Of a DNA stretch of 64,000 bases, positions 25,485-34,967 are shown piece by piece. Below the pieces are notes generated by a model that ran no database searches, was not told where the DNA came from, and worked only from the letters and a program-made list of their open reading frames with translations. This stretch comes from Lysobacterales bacterium (GTDB lineage Bacteria > Pseudomonadota > Gammaproteobacteria > Xanthomonadales > Ahniellaceae). Each line of letters opens with the position of its first letter. Within the stretch, counting starts at the first letter, position 1. The DNA lies in contig JACPFU010000042.1 in NCBI GenBank assembly GCA_016182785.1, positions 1 to 64,000 of the forward strand. Reading direction: 5' to 3'. The position numbers and the translations under genes were made by a program.

Positions 25485-26794
25485 AGCCGGCGCTGCCGAT
25501 CCGCGCCCTGGCCGCGCGCGCGCTGGCCAACCTGCGTCGCGGCGGCGCGTCGCTGACCGACCTGCTGGCCGAGTCCGACCTGCTGCTCGTCGACGCGCGC
25601 GACCGCGCCCAGTTGCGCGCGATCCTGTACGCCAGCCTGCGCGGCATCTTCCGCTACGAGGCCCTGCTGCGCATGCTGCTGGCCAAGCCGCTGCCGCGGC
25701 GCCACGACGCGGTCGAGGCGCTGCTGATCAACGGTCTGGCGCAGCTCGAACTCGGCATCGATGCGGCTTATGCGGTAGTCGACGCCAGCGTCGCGGCCGC
25801 ACGCGCGCTGGGCGAAACCAACCTGGCCGGCCTGGTGAACGCGGTGCTGCGTCGCTTCCAGCGCGAGCGCGAGGCATTGCTGCAGGCGCTGCCGGCGACG
25901 CCGGAAATCGCGCACAACCATCCGTCGTGGATGCTGCGTCGTTTCGAGCGGGACTGGGGCGAGGCAGCCGTGGCAATCGCCGCGGCGAACAACCGTCCGG
26001 CGCCGACCTGGCTGCGCGTGAACCGTCGCCAGGCCTCGCGCGAGCGGCTGCAGGAACTGCTCGCGGCGCACGCGATCGAGGCGCAGTTGCAGCCGGGCCT
26101 CGAAGATGCGCTGCGCATCGAGCACGGCATCGACGTGACGCAGTTGCCGGGGTTCGCCGAGGGACAGTTCTCGGTGCAGGATGGTGCCGCCCAGCTCGCG
26201 GTCGAGCTGCTCGACCTGGCCCCGGGCCAGAGCGTGCTCGACGCCTGCTGCGCACCCGGCGGCAAGCTCGCGCACATTGCCGAGCGCGAGCCCGCGCTGG
26301 CGTTGCTGGCCGGCGTCGACATCGACCCGGTTCGCGTCGAGCGCACGCGCCAGGGACTGCAACGACTGCACCTGCAGGCCGATCTGGCCGCGGCCGACCT
26401 GCGTGGTCGCCACCTGCACAGCACGCGGCGCTTCGAGCGCATCCTGCTCGACGCGCCGTGCTCGGGCACCGGCGTGATCCGCCGCCACCCCGACATCCGA
26501 CTGCTGCGCCGCGACTCCGACATCGCCGCGCTGCAACGCGCCCAGGGAGAGCTGCTGGACGCGCTGTGGCCTTTGCTGGCCCCGGGTGGACGGCTAGTCT
26601 ATGCGACCTGTTCGGTGCTCGCGGATGAAAACGACGGCCAAGTCGCAGCGTTTCTGGAACGTCGTCGCGACGCGGTCGCGCTCGATCTCGTGCCGCAGTG
26701 GTTCGGCCGCGCGCAGCGCCATGGGCGCCAGAACCTGCCCGGCGAAAACGGCTGCGATGGCTTCTACTACGCGGTTCTGGGCCATCGCGCTTAG
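25481..26794 (+). CDS. rsmB: 16S rRNA (cytosine-967-C5)-methyltransferase
   Basis: 437 residues. An N-terminal NusB-like RNA-binding domain (about 1-140) is followed by the SAM-dependent m5C methyltransferase domain. The SAM site is [15 protein letters not shown], the catalytic Cys pair is in [17 protein letters not shown] and VYATCSV, and the C-terminal [14 protein letters not shown] is family-typical. It overlaps fmt by four bases and the next gene by 38 bases. Confidence 0.96.
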   Translation: MKPALPIRALAARALANLRRGGASLTDLLAESDLLLVDARDRAQLRAILYASLRGIFRYEALLRMLLAKPLPRRHDAVEALLINGLAQLELGIDAAYAVVDASVAAARALGETNLAGLVNAVLRRFQREREALLQALPATPEIAHNHPSWMLRRFERDWGEAAVAIAAANNRPAPTWLRVNRRQASRERLQELLAAHAIEAQLQPGLEDALRIEHGIDVTQLPGFAEGQFSVQDGAAQLAVELLDLAPGQSVLDACCAPGGKLAHIAEREPALALLAGVDIDPVRVERTRQGLQRLHLQADLAAADLRGRHLHSTRRFERILLDAPCSGTGVIRRHPDIRLLRRDSDIAALQRAQGELLDALWPLLAPGGRLVYATCSVLADENDGQVAAFLERRRDAVALDLVPQWFGRAQRHGRQNLPGENGCDGFYYAVLGHRA

Positions 26795-27239
26795 CTTCGC
26801 GATGGCTGCTTGCGGCGGCGATCCGCACGGCTCGACGGTGCGCAGCGCGCGCGTCGAGGGCGATGCACTGCGGCTGGATCTGGACCTGCACTTCAGCGAC
26901 ACCCTGCTGCAGGCGCTCGACCACGGCATCCCGTTGCAGCTCGAGGTGCAGCTGGCTGGCGCCGTCGCGAACGTGCAGTACATCGACCTGCGTTACCGGC
27001 CGCTGTCGCGGCAGTACGAGCTGTCGCTGCCCGGTGAAACCGGTGCGCGCGTGTTCGGCAGCCGCGCCCGCCTGCTCGCTGCGCTGGATCGCATCGTGCT
27101 GCCGATGACGCCCGCGGCCGCGGCCGGTGCGGTGCGCGTGCAGCTGCGCAGCAGCGCGCTGCCGGCGCCGTTGCGGTTGCCGGCGCTGGTCGAGCGCGAG
27201 TGGCAGCTGGCCACCCCGGCGCGGCCCTGGGGGCGCTGA
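26757..27239 (+). CDS. DUF4390 lipoprotein-like exported protein
   Basis: About 160 residues. The chosen ATG ([21 protein letters not shown]) gives a signal sequence with a possible lipobox (AMAAC) and overlaps rsmB by 38 bases; longer in-frame starts give no signal peptide. The DUF4390 core is recognisable: LRLDLDLHFSDTLLQALDHG, then YIDLRYRPLSRQYEL. The family lies between rsmB and ntrY in many gamma- and betaproteobacteria and is thought to act at the envelope; function unknown. The stop overlaps the kinase ATG (TGATG). Confidence 0.85.
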   Translation: MASTTRFWAIALSFAMAACGGDPHGSTVRSARVEGDALRLDLDLHFSDTLLQALDHGIPLQLEVQLAGAVANVQYIDLRYRPLSRQYELSLPGETGARVFGSRARLLAALDRIVLPMTPAAAAGAVRVQLRSSALPAPLRLPALVEREWQLATPARPWGR

Positions 27240-29365
27240 TGCGCGGTCGCCTGCTCCGATGGTTGCCGATGGTCGCGGTGCTTGCGCTGCTGGTGGCGGC
27301 GTTGTGGATCGCGGCCGATGCCGAGAGCGCCGAGAGCCGGCTCGGCGCCGCCTATGGCTGGCTGTTCGGGGTGTGCGCGGCGGCGGTGCTGGTGCTGGTC
27401 GTGGCGATCGCGCGCGAGCTGTGGCGGCTGTGGCGCGAGCGCGCCGAAGCGCGTCCGGGGGCGCGGCTGAACGCGCGGCTGGCAGCGCTGTTCGGACTGA
27501 TCGCGTTGCCGCCGACGTTGCTCGTCGCCGGCTTCGCGTTGCGTTTTCTGGATGCCGGCGTCGACTCCTGGTTCCGCGTCGACCTCGAGGCAGCGCACGA
27601 AGCCGCGCGCGCGCTCGGCGAACAGGTGCTGGTCGGCGAACAGCGCCAGGCGCTGGCGCGCGTCGAGGCGCTGGCGCGTGCGATCGCGGACGACGCCGAT
27701 GCCGACGTGCAGGCGCAATTCGACCGCCTGCTCGAAGCCGATTCCGCGCTCGCGGTGCATCTGGCGAGCTACGACGGCAATGGCGGCGTCGAGGCGCTCG
27801 CCTACAGCACCACCGCGATCACGCTGCCCGGTGCACCGGACGAGGCACTCCGGCTGCAGATCGCCGAGTCCGGGGGCGTCGCGCAAAGCCTGACCATGAC
27901 CGGGCAGCTGGTGGTGCGCGCATTCGCCACCGCCACCGACCGCCTCGGTCGCCGCCACCTGCTGCAGTGGATCCAGCCGCTGCCGGCGGAACTGGCGCCG
28001 CAGCTCGCGGAGCTCGAGCGCAGCAGCATCGACTACGCCCAGCTGCGCTTCCAGCGCGGCGCGCTGAAGACCACGTTCGCGCTGATCCTCGGCCTGGTCA
28101 CCCTGCTCGCGTTGCTGGCCACGCTGCTCGCGGCGCTGGCCGCGACGCGGCGGCTGACGCGGCCGATCGCGCGCCTGGCCGAGGCCACCGCGGCGATCGG
28201 CGAGGGCCGCTTCGGCACCCGCATCGAGGTGCAGTCGCGCGACGAACTCGGCGCGCTCACCGCCGCGTTCAACCGCATGAGCCGCGACCTGTCCGAGCTC
28301 GACGCGCGCGAACAGGCCAGCCGCGCCGAGACCGAGCAGGCGCGCGCGCACCTGGCGGCGGTGCTGTCGCGGTTGTCGGCTGGCGTGGTCAGCGTCGATG
28401 GCGAGCGCGTGACCATGGCCAATGCCGCGGCCGCGCAACTGCTCGACTGTGCCCTCGATGCATTGATCGAGCAGCCGCTCGCCGCCGCGAGCGCGGCGTC
28501 GCCGGTGGCGGCGCAGGTGATGGCGACGATCCGCGAGCGCGGCCAGGATGCGCGCGGCGAATGGCGCGAGGAACTGGCGCTGCCCGGCGACCCGCCGCGT
28601 GCGCTGCTGCTGCGCGCGGTCCGGCTCGGCGGCGACGGCGCGCGCCAGGTGGTGATCATCGACGACATGAGCGTGATCGCGCAGGCCCAGCGCGAGGCGG
28701 CGTGGTCGGAAGTGGCGCGGCGGCTGGCGCACGAGATCAAGAACCCGCTGACGCCGATCCAGCTCGCCGCCGAGCGCATGCGCCATCGCTTCCAGGGCAA
28801 GCTCGACCCCGGCGACACGCAGGTGCTGGAGCGCGCGACCCAAACCATCGTTGCCCAGGTCGAGGCGCTGAAGGGTCTGGTCAACGCATTCGGCGACTAC
28901 GCGCGACCGGTGCGCATCGAGCTGCGCCCGCTGGCGTTCGCGGCGCTGGTCGGCGAGGTGCTCGACCTGTACGAGTCGAGCGGCCAGTGCCGCATCGAGC
29001 GCGACCTCGCCGCCGCCTTGCCGCCGGTGCGCGGCGATCGCGAACGCCTGCGCCAGTTGCTGATCAACCTGCTGACCAACGCGGTCGAGGCCGGGGGCCA
29101 CGGCGTCGCCGTCGAGGTGAAGCTCGTGGCGGGCGAGGGCGGCGTCGAACTCGGCGTGCGCGACCACGGTCCGGGGCTGCCGGCGGAATTCGACGGCCGC
29201 TGGTTCGAGCCGTACATGAGCACCAAGCCCAAGGGTGGCGGGCTCGGCCTGGCGATGGTGCAGAAGATCGCCGAGGAGCACGGCGGCCGCATCCGCGCCG
29301 GCAATGCCGAGGGCGGCGGCGCCCGCTTCGTGCTGTGGTTGCCATCCGCGGGCGCGGCCGCATGA
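27239..29365 (+). CDS. NtrY-like membrane sensor histidine kinase
   Basis: 708 residues. It has three N-terminal transmembrane helices (about 8-28, 42-62, 88-108), an extracytoplasmic sensor region and a fourth helix near 285-305. Then come a HAMP domain (RLTRPIARLAEATAAIGEG), a PAS domain (about 370-480), the His box with H498 in RLAHEIKNPLTPIQ, an N-box (LINLLTNAVEAGG) and a G2 box (KPKGGGLGLAMVQKIAEEHGG). This order matches NtrY, sensor of the NtrYX nitrogen/redox system. The regulator NtrX, normally the next gene, is absent from the window. The stop overlaps the next gene (ATGA). Confidence 0.93.
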   Translation: MRGRLLRWLPMVAVLALLVAALWIAADAESAESRLGAAYGWLFGVCAAAVLVLVVAIARELWRLWRERAEARPGARLNARLAALFGLIALPPTLLVAGFALRFLDAGVDSWFRVDLEAAHEAARALGEQVLVGEQRQALARVEALARAIADDADADVQAQFDRLLEADSALAVHLASYDGNGGVEALAYSTTAITLPGAPDEALRLQIAESGGVAQSLTMTGQLVVRAFATATDRLGRRHLLQWIQPLPAELAPQLAELERSSIDYAQLRFQRGALKTTFALILGLVTLLALLATLLAALAATRRLTRPIARLAEATAAIGEGRFGTRIEVQSRDELGALTAAFNRMSRDLSELDAREQASRAETEQARAHLAAVLSRLSAGVVSVDGERVTMANAAAAQLLDCALDALIEQPLAAASAASPVAAQVMATIRERGQDARGEWREELALPGDPPRALLLRAVRLGGDGARQVVIIDDMSVIAQAQREAAWSEVARRLAHEIKNPLTPIQLAAERMRHRFQGKLDPGDTQVLERATQTIVAQVEALKGLVNAFGDYARPVRIELRPLAFAALVGEVLDLYESSGQCRIERDLAAALPPVRGDRERLRQLLINLLTNAVEAGGHGVAVEVKLVAGEGGVELGVRDHGPGLPAEFDGRWFEPYMSTKPKGGGLGLAMVQKIAEEHGGRIRAGNAEGGGARFVLWLPSAGAAA

Positions 29366-31068
29366 GTGCCGCGGCGCGTCGTGACCTGTGGCTGCTGCTG
29401 GCGCTCGCGTTGCTGGTGCTCGGCGTCGGCATCGGCCTGCGCGATCCGTGGCCGGCGGACGAGCCGCGCTTCGTGCTGGTCGCGCAGCAGATGGTGCAAA
29501 GCGGCGAGATGCTGGTGCCGCACCGCGGTGCCGAGATCTATCCGGACAAGCCGCCGTTGTTCATGTGGCTGCTGGTCGCCGCGCACAAGTTCACCGGCGA
29601 ATGGCGCGTGAGTTTCCTGCTGCCGTCGCTGCTCGCGAGCCTCGGCACGCTGGCGCTGACCTTCGATCTGGCGTTGCGCTTCTGGGGCCGGCGTGCGGCG
29701 CGCCTGGCGGCGCTGATGCTGCTGTTCGCGTTCCAGTTCAGCTACCAGGCCAAGCGCGCGCAGATCGACCCGTTCCTGGTGTTCGCGATGACCGCGGCGG
29801 CGCACGCGTTCCTGAGCCATGCGCTGCTCGCGCCGTCGCGGGCGACGCACGCCGCCGGCTGGTTCATGGCAGCGCTTGGCACCATCAGCAAGGGCGTTGG
29901 CGCGCTGGCGCTGTTGATGTTGCCGGTGATTGCGCTCGGGCGGCGCTGGCAAGCCGCGGGGATCGCGGCCCCGGGCCGCGATCGACCGCTGGCCCCCGCG
30001 CATCCGGGCTGGGGTTTGCTGGCGTTCCTTGCCGCGTGTTCGGTGTGGCTGGTGCCGCTGGGAATCGCGGTGGCGACCTGGGGCGATGTCGAGGTGCAGG
30101 GCTACGCGCGCGAGATCCTGCTCGGCCAGACCGCGCGCCGCTATGCCAATCCCGAGCATCACTTCCAGCCGTGGTGGTATTTCGGTGAGGTGATGCTGAC
30201 CACCTGGCTGCCGTTCATGCTGGCCTGGCCGTGGGCGCTGCCGTTCGCCTGGCGGCAGCTGCAGCGGCGGCGCGACGCGCGCGTGTTCGTGCCGTTGCTG
30301 TGGGCGGCGCTGGTGCTGCTGTTCTTTTCGCTGTCCCCGGGCAAGCGCGACATGTACATCCTGCCGCTGCTGCCGTTGCTGTGCGTGGCGCTGGCGCCGG
30401 GGCTGGTGTTTGCGGCGCGGCGTCGCGGGTTTCGCCGGCTGGTGCTCGGTTTCGTGCTGGCACTGGCGCTGCCGCTTGCGGTCGGCGGCTTGCTGGCGGC
30501 CCTCGGCGAGCCCGCATTCGAGGCACGCCAGGAGGCGCGCTACGAGCTGGCCGAGGGCGCCGACGCGCTGTGGTGGATGCTCGGCGCGGTCGGCTGCATC
30601 GGTGTCGTGGCGGCGGCGCTGGCGCGCACGCGGCATGCATTGCGTGCCTGCTTCGTACTGCTCGCGACGTTGTGGATCGGACTCAGCACGGTCGCCTATC
30701 CGCTGCTCGATGCCCACAGTTCCGGGCGCGCGGTGATGCAGCGCGCACGCCAGGCTGCCGGTGCCGACACCGCGCTCGGCCTGGTCGGCTGGCGCGAACA
30801 GCACCTGCTGCAGGCGATCGGCCCGGTCGCCGAATTCGGATTCAAGCGACCTGCCGCGGCGCAGTTCGACGCCGCCGTCGCCTGGCTGCGGCTGGCGCCG
30901 GAGCGACGCGCGCTGTTCGTCGACGCGGCGCTGGTTCCGGCCTGCGTCGAGACGCGTCAAGCGACCGCGCTCGGCAGCAGCAATCGGCGCGACTGGGTGC
31001 TGCTGCGTGGCGCCGCGCTCGCCGCTTGCCGCCCGGCCATGCCGGCCGCAGCGGTTCAGAACTCGTAG
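29362..31068 (+). CDS. ArnT-like GT39 family glycosyltransferase
   Basis: 568 residues with about 11-12 hydrophobic helices, a GT-C integral membrane transferase using a polyprenyl-phosphate sugar donor. The first periplasmic loop has the signature DPWPADEPRFVLVAQQM, followed by EIYPDKPPLFMWLL and KRAQIDPFLVF, all typical of ArnT/PMT-like enzymes. FFSLSPGKRDMYILPLLP is another conserved block. The acceptor may be lipid A, another glycan or protein; no arn genes are nearby, so 4-amino-arabinose transfer is not implied. It overlaps the NtrY-like kinase by four bases, taking the position usually held by ntrX. Residues about 201-207 are encoded by a 23-base palindrome. Confidence 0.85.
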   Translation: MSAAARRDLWLLLALALLVLGVGIGLRDPWPADEPRFVLVAQQMVQSGEMLVPHRGAEIYPDKPPLFMWLLVAAHKFTGEWRVSFLLPSLLASLGTLALTFDLALRFWGRRAARLAALMLLFAFQFSYQAKRAQIDPFLVFAMTAAAHAFLSHALLAPSRATHAAGWFMAALGTISKGVGALALLMLPVIALGRRWQAAGIAAPGRDRPLAPAHPGWGLLAFLAACSVWLVPLGIAVATWGDVEVQGYAREILLGQTARRYANPEHHFQPWWYFGEVMLTTWLPFMLAWPWALPFAWRQLQRRRDARVFVPLLWAALVLLFFSLSPGKRDMYILPLLPLLCVALAPGLVFAARRRGFRRLVLGFVLALALPLAVGGLLAALGEPAFEARQEARYELAEGADALWWMLGAVGCIGVVAAALARTRHALRACFVLLATLWIGLSTVAYPLLDAHSSGRAVMQRARQAAGADTALGLVGWREQHLLQAIGPVAEFGFKRPAAAQFDAAVAWLRLAPERRALFVDAALVPACVETRQATALGSSNRRDWVLLRGAALAACRPAMPAAAVQNS

Positions 31069-33443
31069 CGCAGGTCGATGCCGACGATGCGGTCGTAGGC
31101 GTGGTAGGGCGTCAGCTCGATGCTGCCGCCATAGCTGTCGGCGATGTAGTCGTCGTCGAGCAGATTGCTGCCCCACAGCGCGACATCGAGATGCCCGCGG
31201 CGCCAGCCGACGCGCAGGTCGAGCAGGTTGCGCGCGCCGAGGCGCTCGATGCTGGCGTCATCGTTGACGATCCAGGTTGCTGCGGCATGGCTGAACTGGC
31301 CGCCGGCATAACCGCCGCCGGCGCAGCGCAGCCGGCCGCCGAATCCGGCCGACCATTCCGGCGCGCCGCGCACCGCGGCCGCGGCCAGCGCTGGCGGCTG
31401 CAGCGTCGAGCGGCTGTGCAGGCCGCTGGCATTCGCCCAGAGTTCGGCGTCGTCGCGCGGTTGCCACAGCCACTGCAGTTCGGCGCCGACGATCTCGCTG
31501 TCGAAGCCGATCGCCGCCGGGTCGCCCGGGCGGTTGAAGTTGGCGACACGGTCGCGCCAGTCGTGATGGAACATGCGCGCCTCGATCCGCGCCGCGCTGC
31601 CGAGCGGTCGCGACCAGGCCAGCTCGGTGGTGCTCAGCTCCTCCAGCGCCGAGCGCGGGCTGAGCGCGAGGGTGTCGAGGTCGGAGGCGAGGAACGATTC
31701 GCGCCGCAGCAACGCCAGCCACTGGCCGTCGTCGAAGCGGCGGCGCAGGCCGAGGCTCGGCAGCCACAGCGTTTCCGGGTGGCGGATGCGCGCGTTGCGC
31801 TCCCGCACCAGCAGCGCGAGCGCGTCGCTGCAGCTGCGGATCGCGGGATCGTAGCGACCGGGCACCAACGCGCAGTTGTCCTCGCGCATGCTGTCGGTGT
31901 GCAGGTGCGAACGTGAATCGGCCACGACCTGGCGCAGGCCGAGGTGTGCATCCCAGCGCGCCTCGTCGTCATAGAGGAACTCGACGTAGGCCTGCGGCAG
32001 CTGCGACTGCATGGTCTCGGCGCCTTCGTAGCCGATCCGCGCCGGGCCCGGCGCTGCCGGCACCATGCCGAGCGAGGAGGAGGTCGAGGGCGTGATCGAG
32101 AAGCGGCGACTGCCATACACGCGATAGCCGCGCTGTGCCTGCAGCAGGCCGGCGCTGATCAGGCCGTGTGCGCCGGCATCCACCTCGAGGCGCAGGTCGG
32201 CGTGCTGCAGGTGCACGAATGCCGGGGTCTCCGGCGCCAGTTCCTGCCCGCGCTGGCGCGTCAGTGCGGCGCGCGTGTCCGAGGACGCGGCCTGCGCGGC
32301 GAGTTGCCAGTGATCGCCGGGGCGCCATTGCCAGGCGGCCGCGGCACCGCGGATGCGGACATCGGCGCCCATCCGGCAATGCGGCGGGCCGCCGCCGCAG
32401 GGGCCTTCGCCGCCGCCCAGATCGGCGCGCGCGAAGTCGATCGCGCCGGCCTCGATCTGGTGCTCCCGCTGCGGGCTCTGCCACGCCAGGCGCAGCGCGT
32501 ACTGGCGTTGCCGCTGCACGTCCGGCTCGCGGGTCGATTCCAGCGCCTCGGCGCCGATCTGCCGGCTCAGCCCGAAGGCACCGCGCAGGCCGGGCACGCC
32601 GAGGCCGCCGGTGGTGCTGGCGTTCACCATCGGCGCCAGGTCGGGCGCATGCGAAGCGCCGACGCGGGCCGCGAAGGCCGCTGCCGGCGCGCGCGTGCCG
32701 ATCGCCACGTCACCGGCCCCGGCACCATAGGCCGTGGCCATGCCGGTGGCGCTGCGCGTGATCTCCAGCGACTGCATCAGCCCGAGCCCGGGGCGGTTGA
32801 ACAGCCAGGCTTCGGCCGGCACCGGCACGCCGTCGATGGTGATCAGGCTGGCGCGCTGGTTCGGCGCCAGGCGCGAGGCGCTGACGCCGCGGATGACGTC
32901 GCTCGCGGCCATGCCATACACCGCCGGCGCACGCGTGACGGCGCTGGTGTAGTCGTGCGGCGCCGCATCGCCGAGCGTGGCCGCGTCGAGACGCGTGCGC
33001 GCGATCGCGGCGCCGCGTTCGCTCGGCAGCCGTGCCAGTTCGACCAGCGTGGCGGCGGCGCGCGCGTCGGCATCGGCATCCGCGGCGACGGTCAGCGTGC
33101 CCTCATCGATCGCGGCGGCGGCATCGGCGGAGACCAGTTCGATCACCCCGTCGTTGCCCTGGCGCCAGTTCAGGCCGGCGCCGGCGGCGAGCAAATCGAG
33201 CGCGTCGGCGGTGCTGATTCCCGCGCCAAGCCGTACTCCGGCACGCCGCGCCAGCGCCGGTGCCAGCACGATCCGGCAATGGCTCGCGGTCGCCAGCGCG
33301 CTCGCGGCGGCGAGCAGGGTGCCGTCGTGCTCGACCGCCGGCAGCGGTCGCTCGAGGGCGCAGGCGCGCGCGCCGAGTGGGGTCGCCAGCGCAGCGGCCA
33401 GCAGCAGGAGTGGCAGCGGGCCGGGAGGGACGCGCCGCGGCAT
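31056..33443 (-). CDS. TonB-dependent outer membrane receptor with STN signalling domain
   Basis: 795 residues. A signal peptide (LLLLAAALATPLGARA) is followed by an STN domain (about 40-105: LLAAASALATASHCRIVLAP to GNDGVIELV). Next come a plug domain (SASRLAPNQRASLITIDGVP, about 200-290) and a C-terminal beta-barrel ending in aromatic Phe (IVGIDLRYEF). The STN domain lets the receptor signal to FecR, and the gene is directly downstream of fecR (5-base gap). The ligand is unknown; no siderophore gene is nearby. A short Cys pair and His (CGGGPPHC) in an extracellular loop is notable. The 3' end overlaps the convergent ArnT-like gene by 13 bases. Confidence 0.88.
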   Translation of the reverse strand: MPRRVPPGPLPLLLLAAALATPLGARACALERPLPAVEHDGTLLAAASALATASHCRIVLAPALARRAGVRLGAGISTADALDLLAAGAGLNWRQGNDGVIELVSADAAAAIDEGTLTVAADADADARAAATLVELARLPSERGAAIARTRLDAATLGDAAPHDYTSAVTRAPAVYGMAASDVIRGVSASRLAPNQRASLITIDGVPVPAEAWLFNRPGLGLMQSLEITRSATGMATAYGAGAGDVAIGTRAPAAAFAARVGASHAPDLAPMVNASTTGGLGVPGLRGAFGLSRQIGAEALESTREPDVQRQRQYALRLAWQSPQREHQIEAGAIDFARADLGGGEGPCGGGPPHCRMGADVRIRGAAAAWQWRPGDHWQLAAQAASSDTRAALTRQRGQELAPETPAFVHLQHADLRLEVDAGAHGLISAGLLQAQRGYRVYGSRRFSITPSTSSSLGMVPAAPGPARIGYEGAETMQSQLPQAYVEFLYDDEARWDAHLGLRQVVADSRSHLHTDSMREDNCALVPGRYDPAIRSCSDALALLVRERNARIRHPETLWLPSLGLRRRFDDGQWLALLRRESFLASDLDTLALSPRSALEELSTTELAWSRPLGSAARIEARMFHHDWRDRVANFNRPGDPAAIGFDSEIVGAELQWLWQPRDDAELWANASGLHSRSTLQPPALAAAAVRGAPEWSAGFGGRLRCAGGGYAGGQFSHAAATWIVNDDASIERLGARNLLDLRVGWRRGHLDVALWGSNLLDDDYIADSYGGSIELTPYHAYDRIVGIDLRYEF

Positions 33444-33448
33444 CGGCT

Positions 33449-34390
33449 TCAGCGGCTCGCGCCCGCGTCGCTCGCCGCGCGCAACCAGGCGATGCCGGCA
33501 CCGAAGGCGGCCACGCGCAGACCGTAGCGTTGCGCGAGCGTATCGAGCGCGGCGCGGCGTTCGCCGTCGCTGCCCATCGGCAGCGCCGCGTCGAGGCGCA
33601 CGTCGTGCGCGGCACCGGCACCGAATACGCGCACGCCGCTGCGCGCCGACCAGCGCGCGAACGCGATCTCGGGCGCGGCATGATCGAGCACCAGCAGCCG
33701 CGGATCGGCGGCGGTGGCGGTGGCGTGCAGCGCGAAGCGTTCGACCGCGGCGCCGCGCCACTGCGCAGCTTCGCCGGCGGCGAGCGCCAGCGCCGCATCG
33801 GCAGCGCGGCGAACCTCGACCCGGCCTTCGATGACGCCGACACGCAGGGCGCTGTCTGCGGCCTGCACCTCGAAGCGGGTGCCGATGTCGCGCACGCGGA
33901 ACTCGCCATGGCGCACCGTCAACGGGCGCGGATCGGCGCCGACCGAGATGCGCAGGCCGCCACGCAGCAGCTCGATCGTGCGCGCGTCGCTGCCGAGATC
34001 GACGCGGACCGCGGAATCCGGGTCCAGCTCGATGCGGCTGCCGTCGGCCAGCGCCAGTTCCGCGACCTGGCCGATGTCGCTGCGCAGGTCGGCGCGGGCG
34101 TTGTCGAGCAGGCGCGGTGCGAACACGAACGCCAGGATCGCGAGCGAAGCCGCGGCGAAACCCAGCCACGGGGCGTGCCGGCGCAGGGCCGCCGGGCGCG
34201 GCAGCGCGGACCGCGGCGGGCTGCATTCGGCGGCGGCGTTCATCGCCAGCAGTGCGTCCAGGTAGGCGATGCGGTGCGCGTCGCCGCGCGCCAGCCAGGC
34301 GTCGAAGGCACGCTGCACGTCGCCGTCCGCCGGCGCGTCGCGCAGTCGCACCAGCCATTGCACCGCATCGGCGAGCAGCAATTCGTTCAC
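33449..34390 (-). CDS. FecR family anti-sigma/regulator protein
   Basis: 313 residues. A cytoplasmic N-terminal domain (LADAVQWLVRLRDAPADGDV) holds the sigma factor, one transmembrane helix lies at about 75-95 (APWLGFAAASLAILAFVFAP), then the periplasmic FecR domain (LALADGSRIELDPDSAVRVD, FRVRDIGTRFEV). The C-terminal part contacts the receptor's STN domain. It passes the outer-membrane signal to the ECF sigma factor encoded upstream. The ATG lies 76 bases after the sigma-factor stop. Confidence 0.93.
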   Translation of the reverse strand: MNELLLADAVQWLVRLRDAPADGDVQRAFDAWLARGDAHRIAYLDALLAMNAAAECSPPRSALPRPAALRRHAPWLGFAAASLAILAFVFAPRLLDNARADLRSDIGQVAELALADGSRIELDPDSAVRVDLGSDARTIELLRGGLRISVGADPRPLTVRHGEFRVRDIGTRFEVQAADSALRVGVIEGRVEVRRAADAALALAAGEAAQWRGAAVERFALHATATAADPRLLVLDHAAPEIAFARWSARSGVRVFGAGAAHDVRLDAALPMGSDGERRAALDTLAQRYGLRVAAFGAGIAWLRAASDAGASR

Positions 34391-34466
34391 CGGACACCTC
34401 CCTGCTTCGGCCGACGCAGCCGGGCCGGGATTCCCCCAGCGGGCGCGCGTGACGGGTGCTGGCGGC

Positions 34467-34967
34467 TCATCGGGCCTCCCCGCGGATCAGCGCGCCGAGC
34501 TGGCGCAGGGCCTGGGTCATGTGATTCTCGACGGTCTTGGCGGTGATCCCGAGCGCGTCCGCGGTTTCCTTCAGGCTCAGGCCCTCGACGCGCACCATCC
34601 ACAGCACCCGCCGGCGCTGTTCCGGCAGTTGCGTCAACGCCTGTTGCACGCACGCGAGCTGCTCGCGCGCCAGCGCGTGCGCCTCCGGGCTGGCCTCGTC
34701 GGCGGCGCTGGCATCGATCGCGGCGTCGGCGTCGTCGACTTCGGCGCCGCGCGTGCTGCGTCGGCGCAGCGCGTCGCGCGCCAGGTTGTAGCCGACCTGG
34801 AACAGGAATGCCTTGGGGTCGCGCACGCCGTCGAACGCGGCATCGAGCAGGCGCATCGCAGTGTCTTGCACGCAGTCCTCGGCCAGCGCGCGGTCGCCGA
34901 GCACGCGCGTCAACACCGCGCGCAGTTCCGGGGCATGCGCGGCGAAGACCGCGGTCCAGGGACTCAT
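34467..34967 (-). CDS. ECF sigma factor, FecI type
   Basis: 166 residues with the two sigma-70 regions of ECF factors. Region 2 is LRAVLTRVLGDRALAEDCVQ to DPKAFLFQVGYNLARDALRR, and region 4 is LPEQRRRVLWMVRVEGLSLK to ALGITAKTVENHMTQALRQL. The linker (about 83-108) is acidic and Ala-rich. It should direct RNA polymerase to this operon when the receptor is occupied. Its ATG overlaps the tonB-like stop (ATGA). Confidence 0.95.
   Translation of the reverse strand: MSPWTAVFAAHAPELRAVLTRVLGDRALAEDCVQDTAMRLLDAAFDGVRDPKAFLFQVGYNLARDALRRRSTRGAEVDDADAAIDASAADEASPEAHALAREQLACVQQALTQLPEQRRRVLWMVRVEGLSLKETADALGITAKTVENHMTQALRQLGALIRGEAR

Noticed and set aside
27127-29361. Upstream in-frame extension of the ArnT-like gene giving a 1313-residue protein
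   Set aside because: The extension lies wholly over the NtrY-like gene in another frame. The ATG at 29362 gives the normal length and an ATGA overlap.
29961-29983. 23-base palindrome (GATCGCGGCC-CCG-GGCCGCGATC) inside the ArnT-like gene, resembling one half of a REP
   Set aside because: It lacks the GTRGGAGCGGC head, and GC-rich palindromes of this size arise easily in this DNA, so it is not called a REP element.
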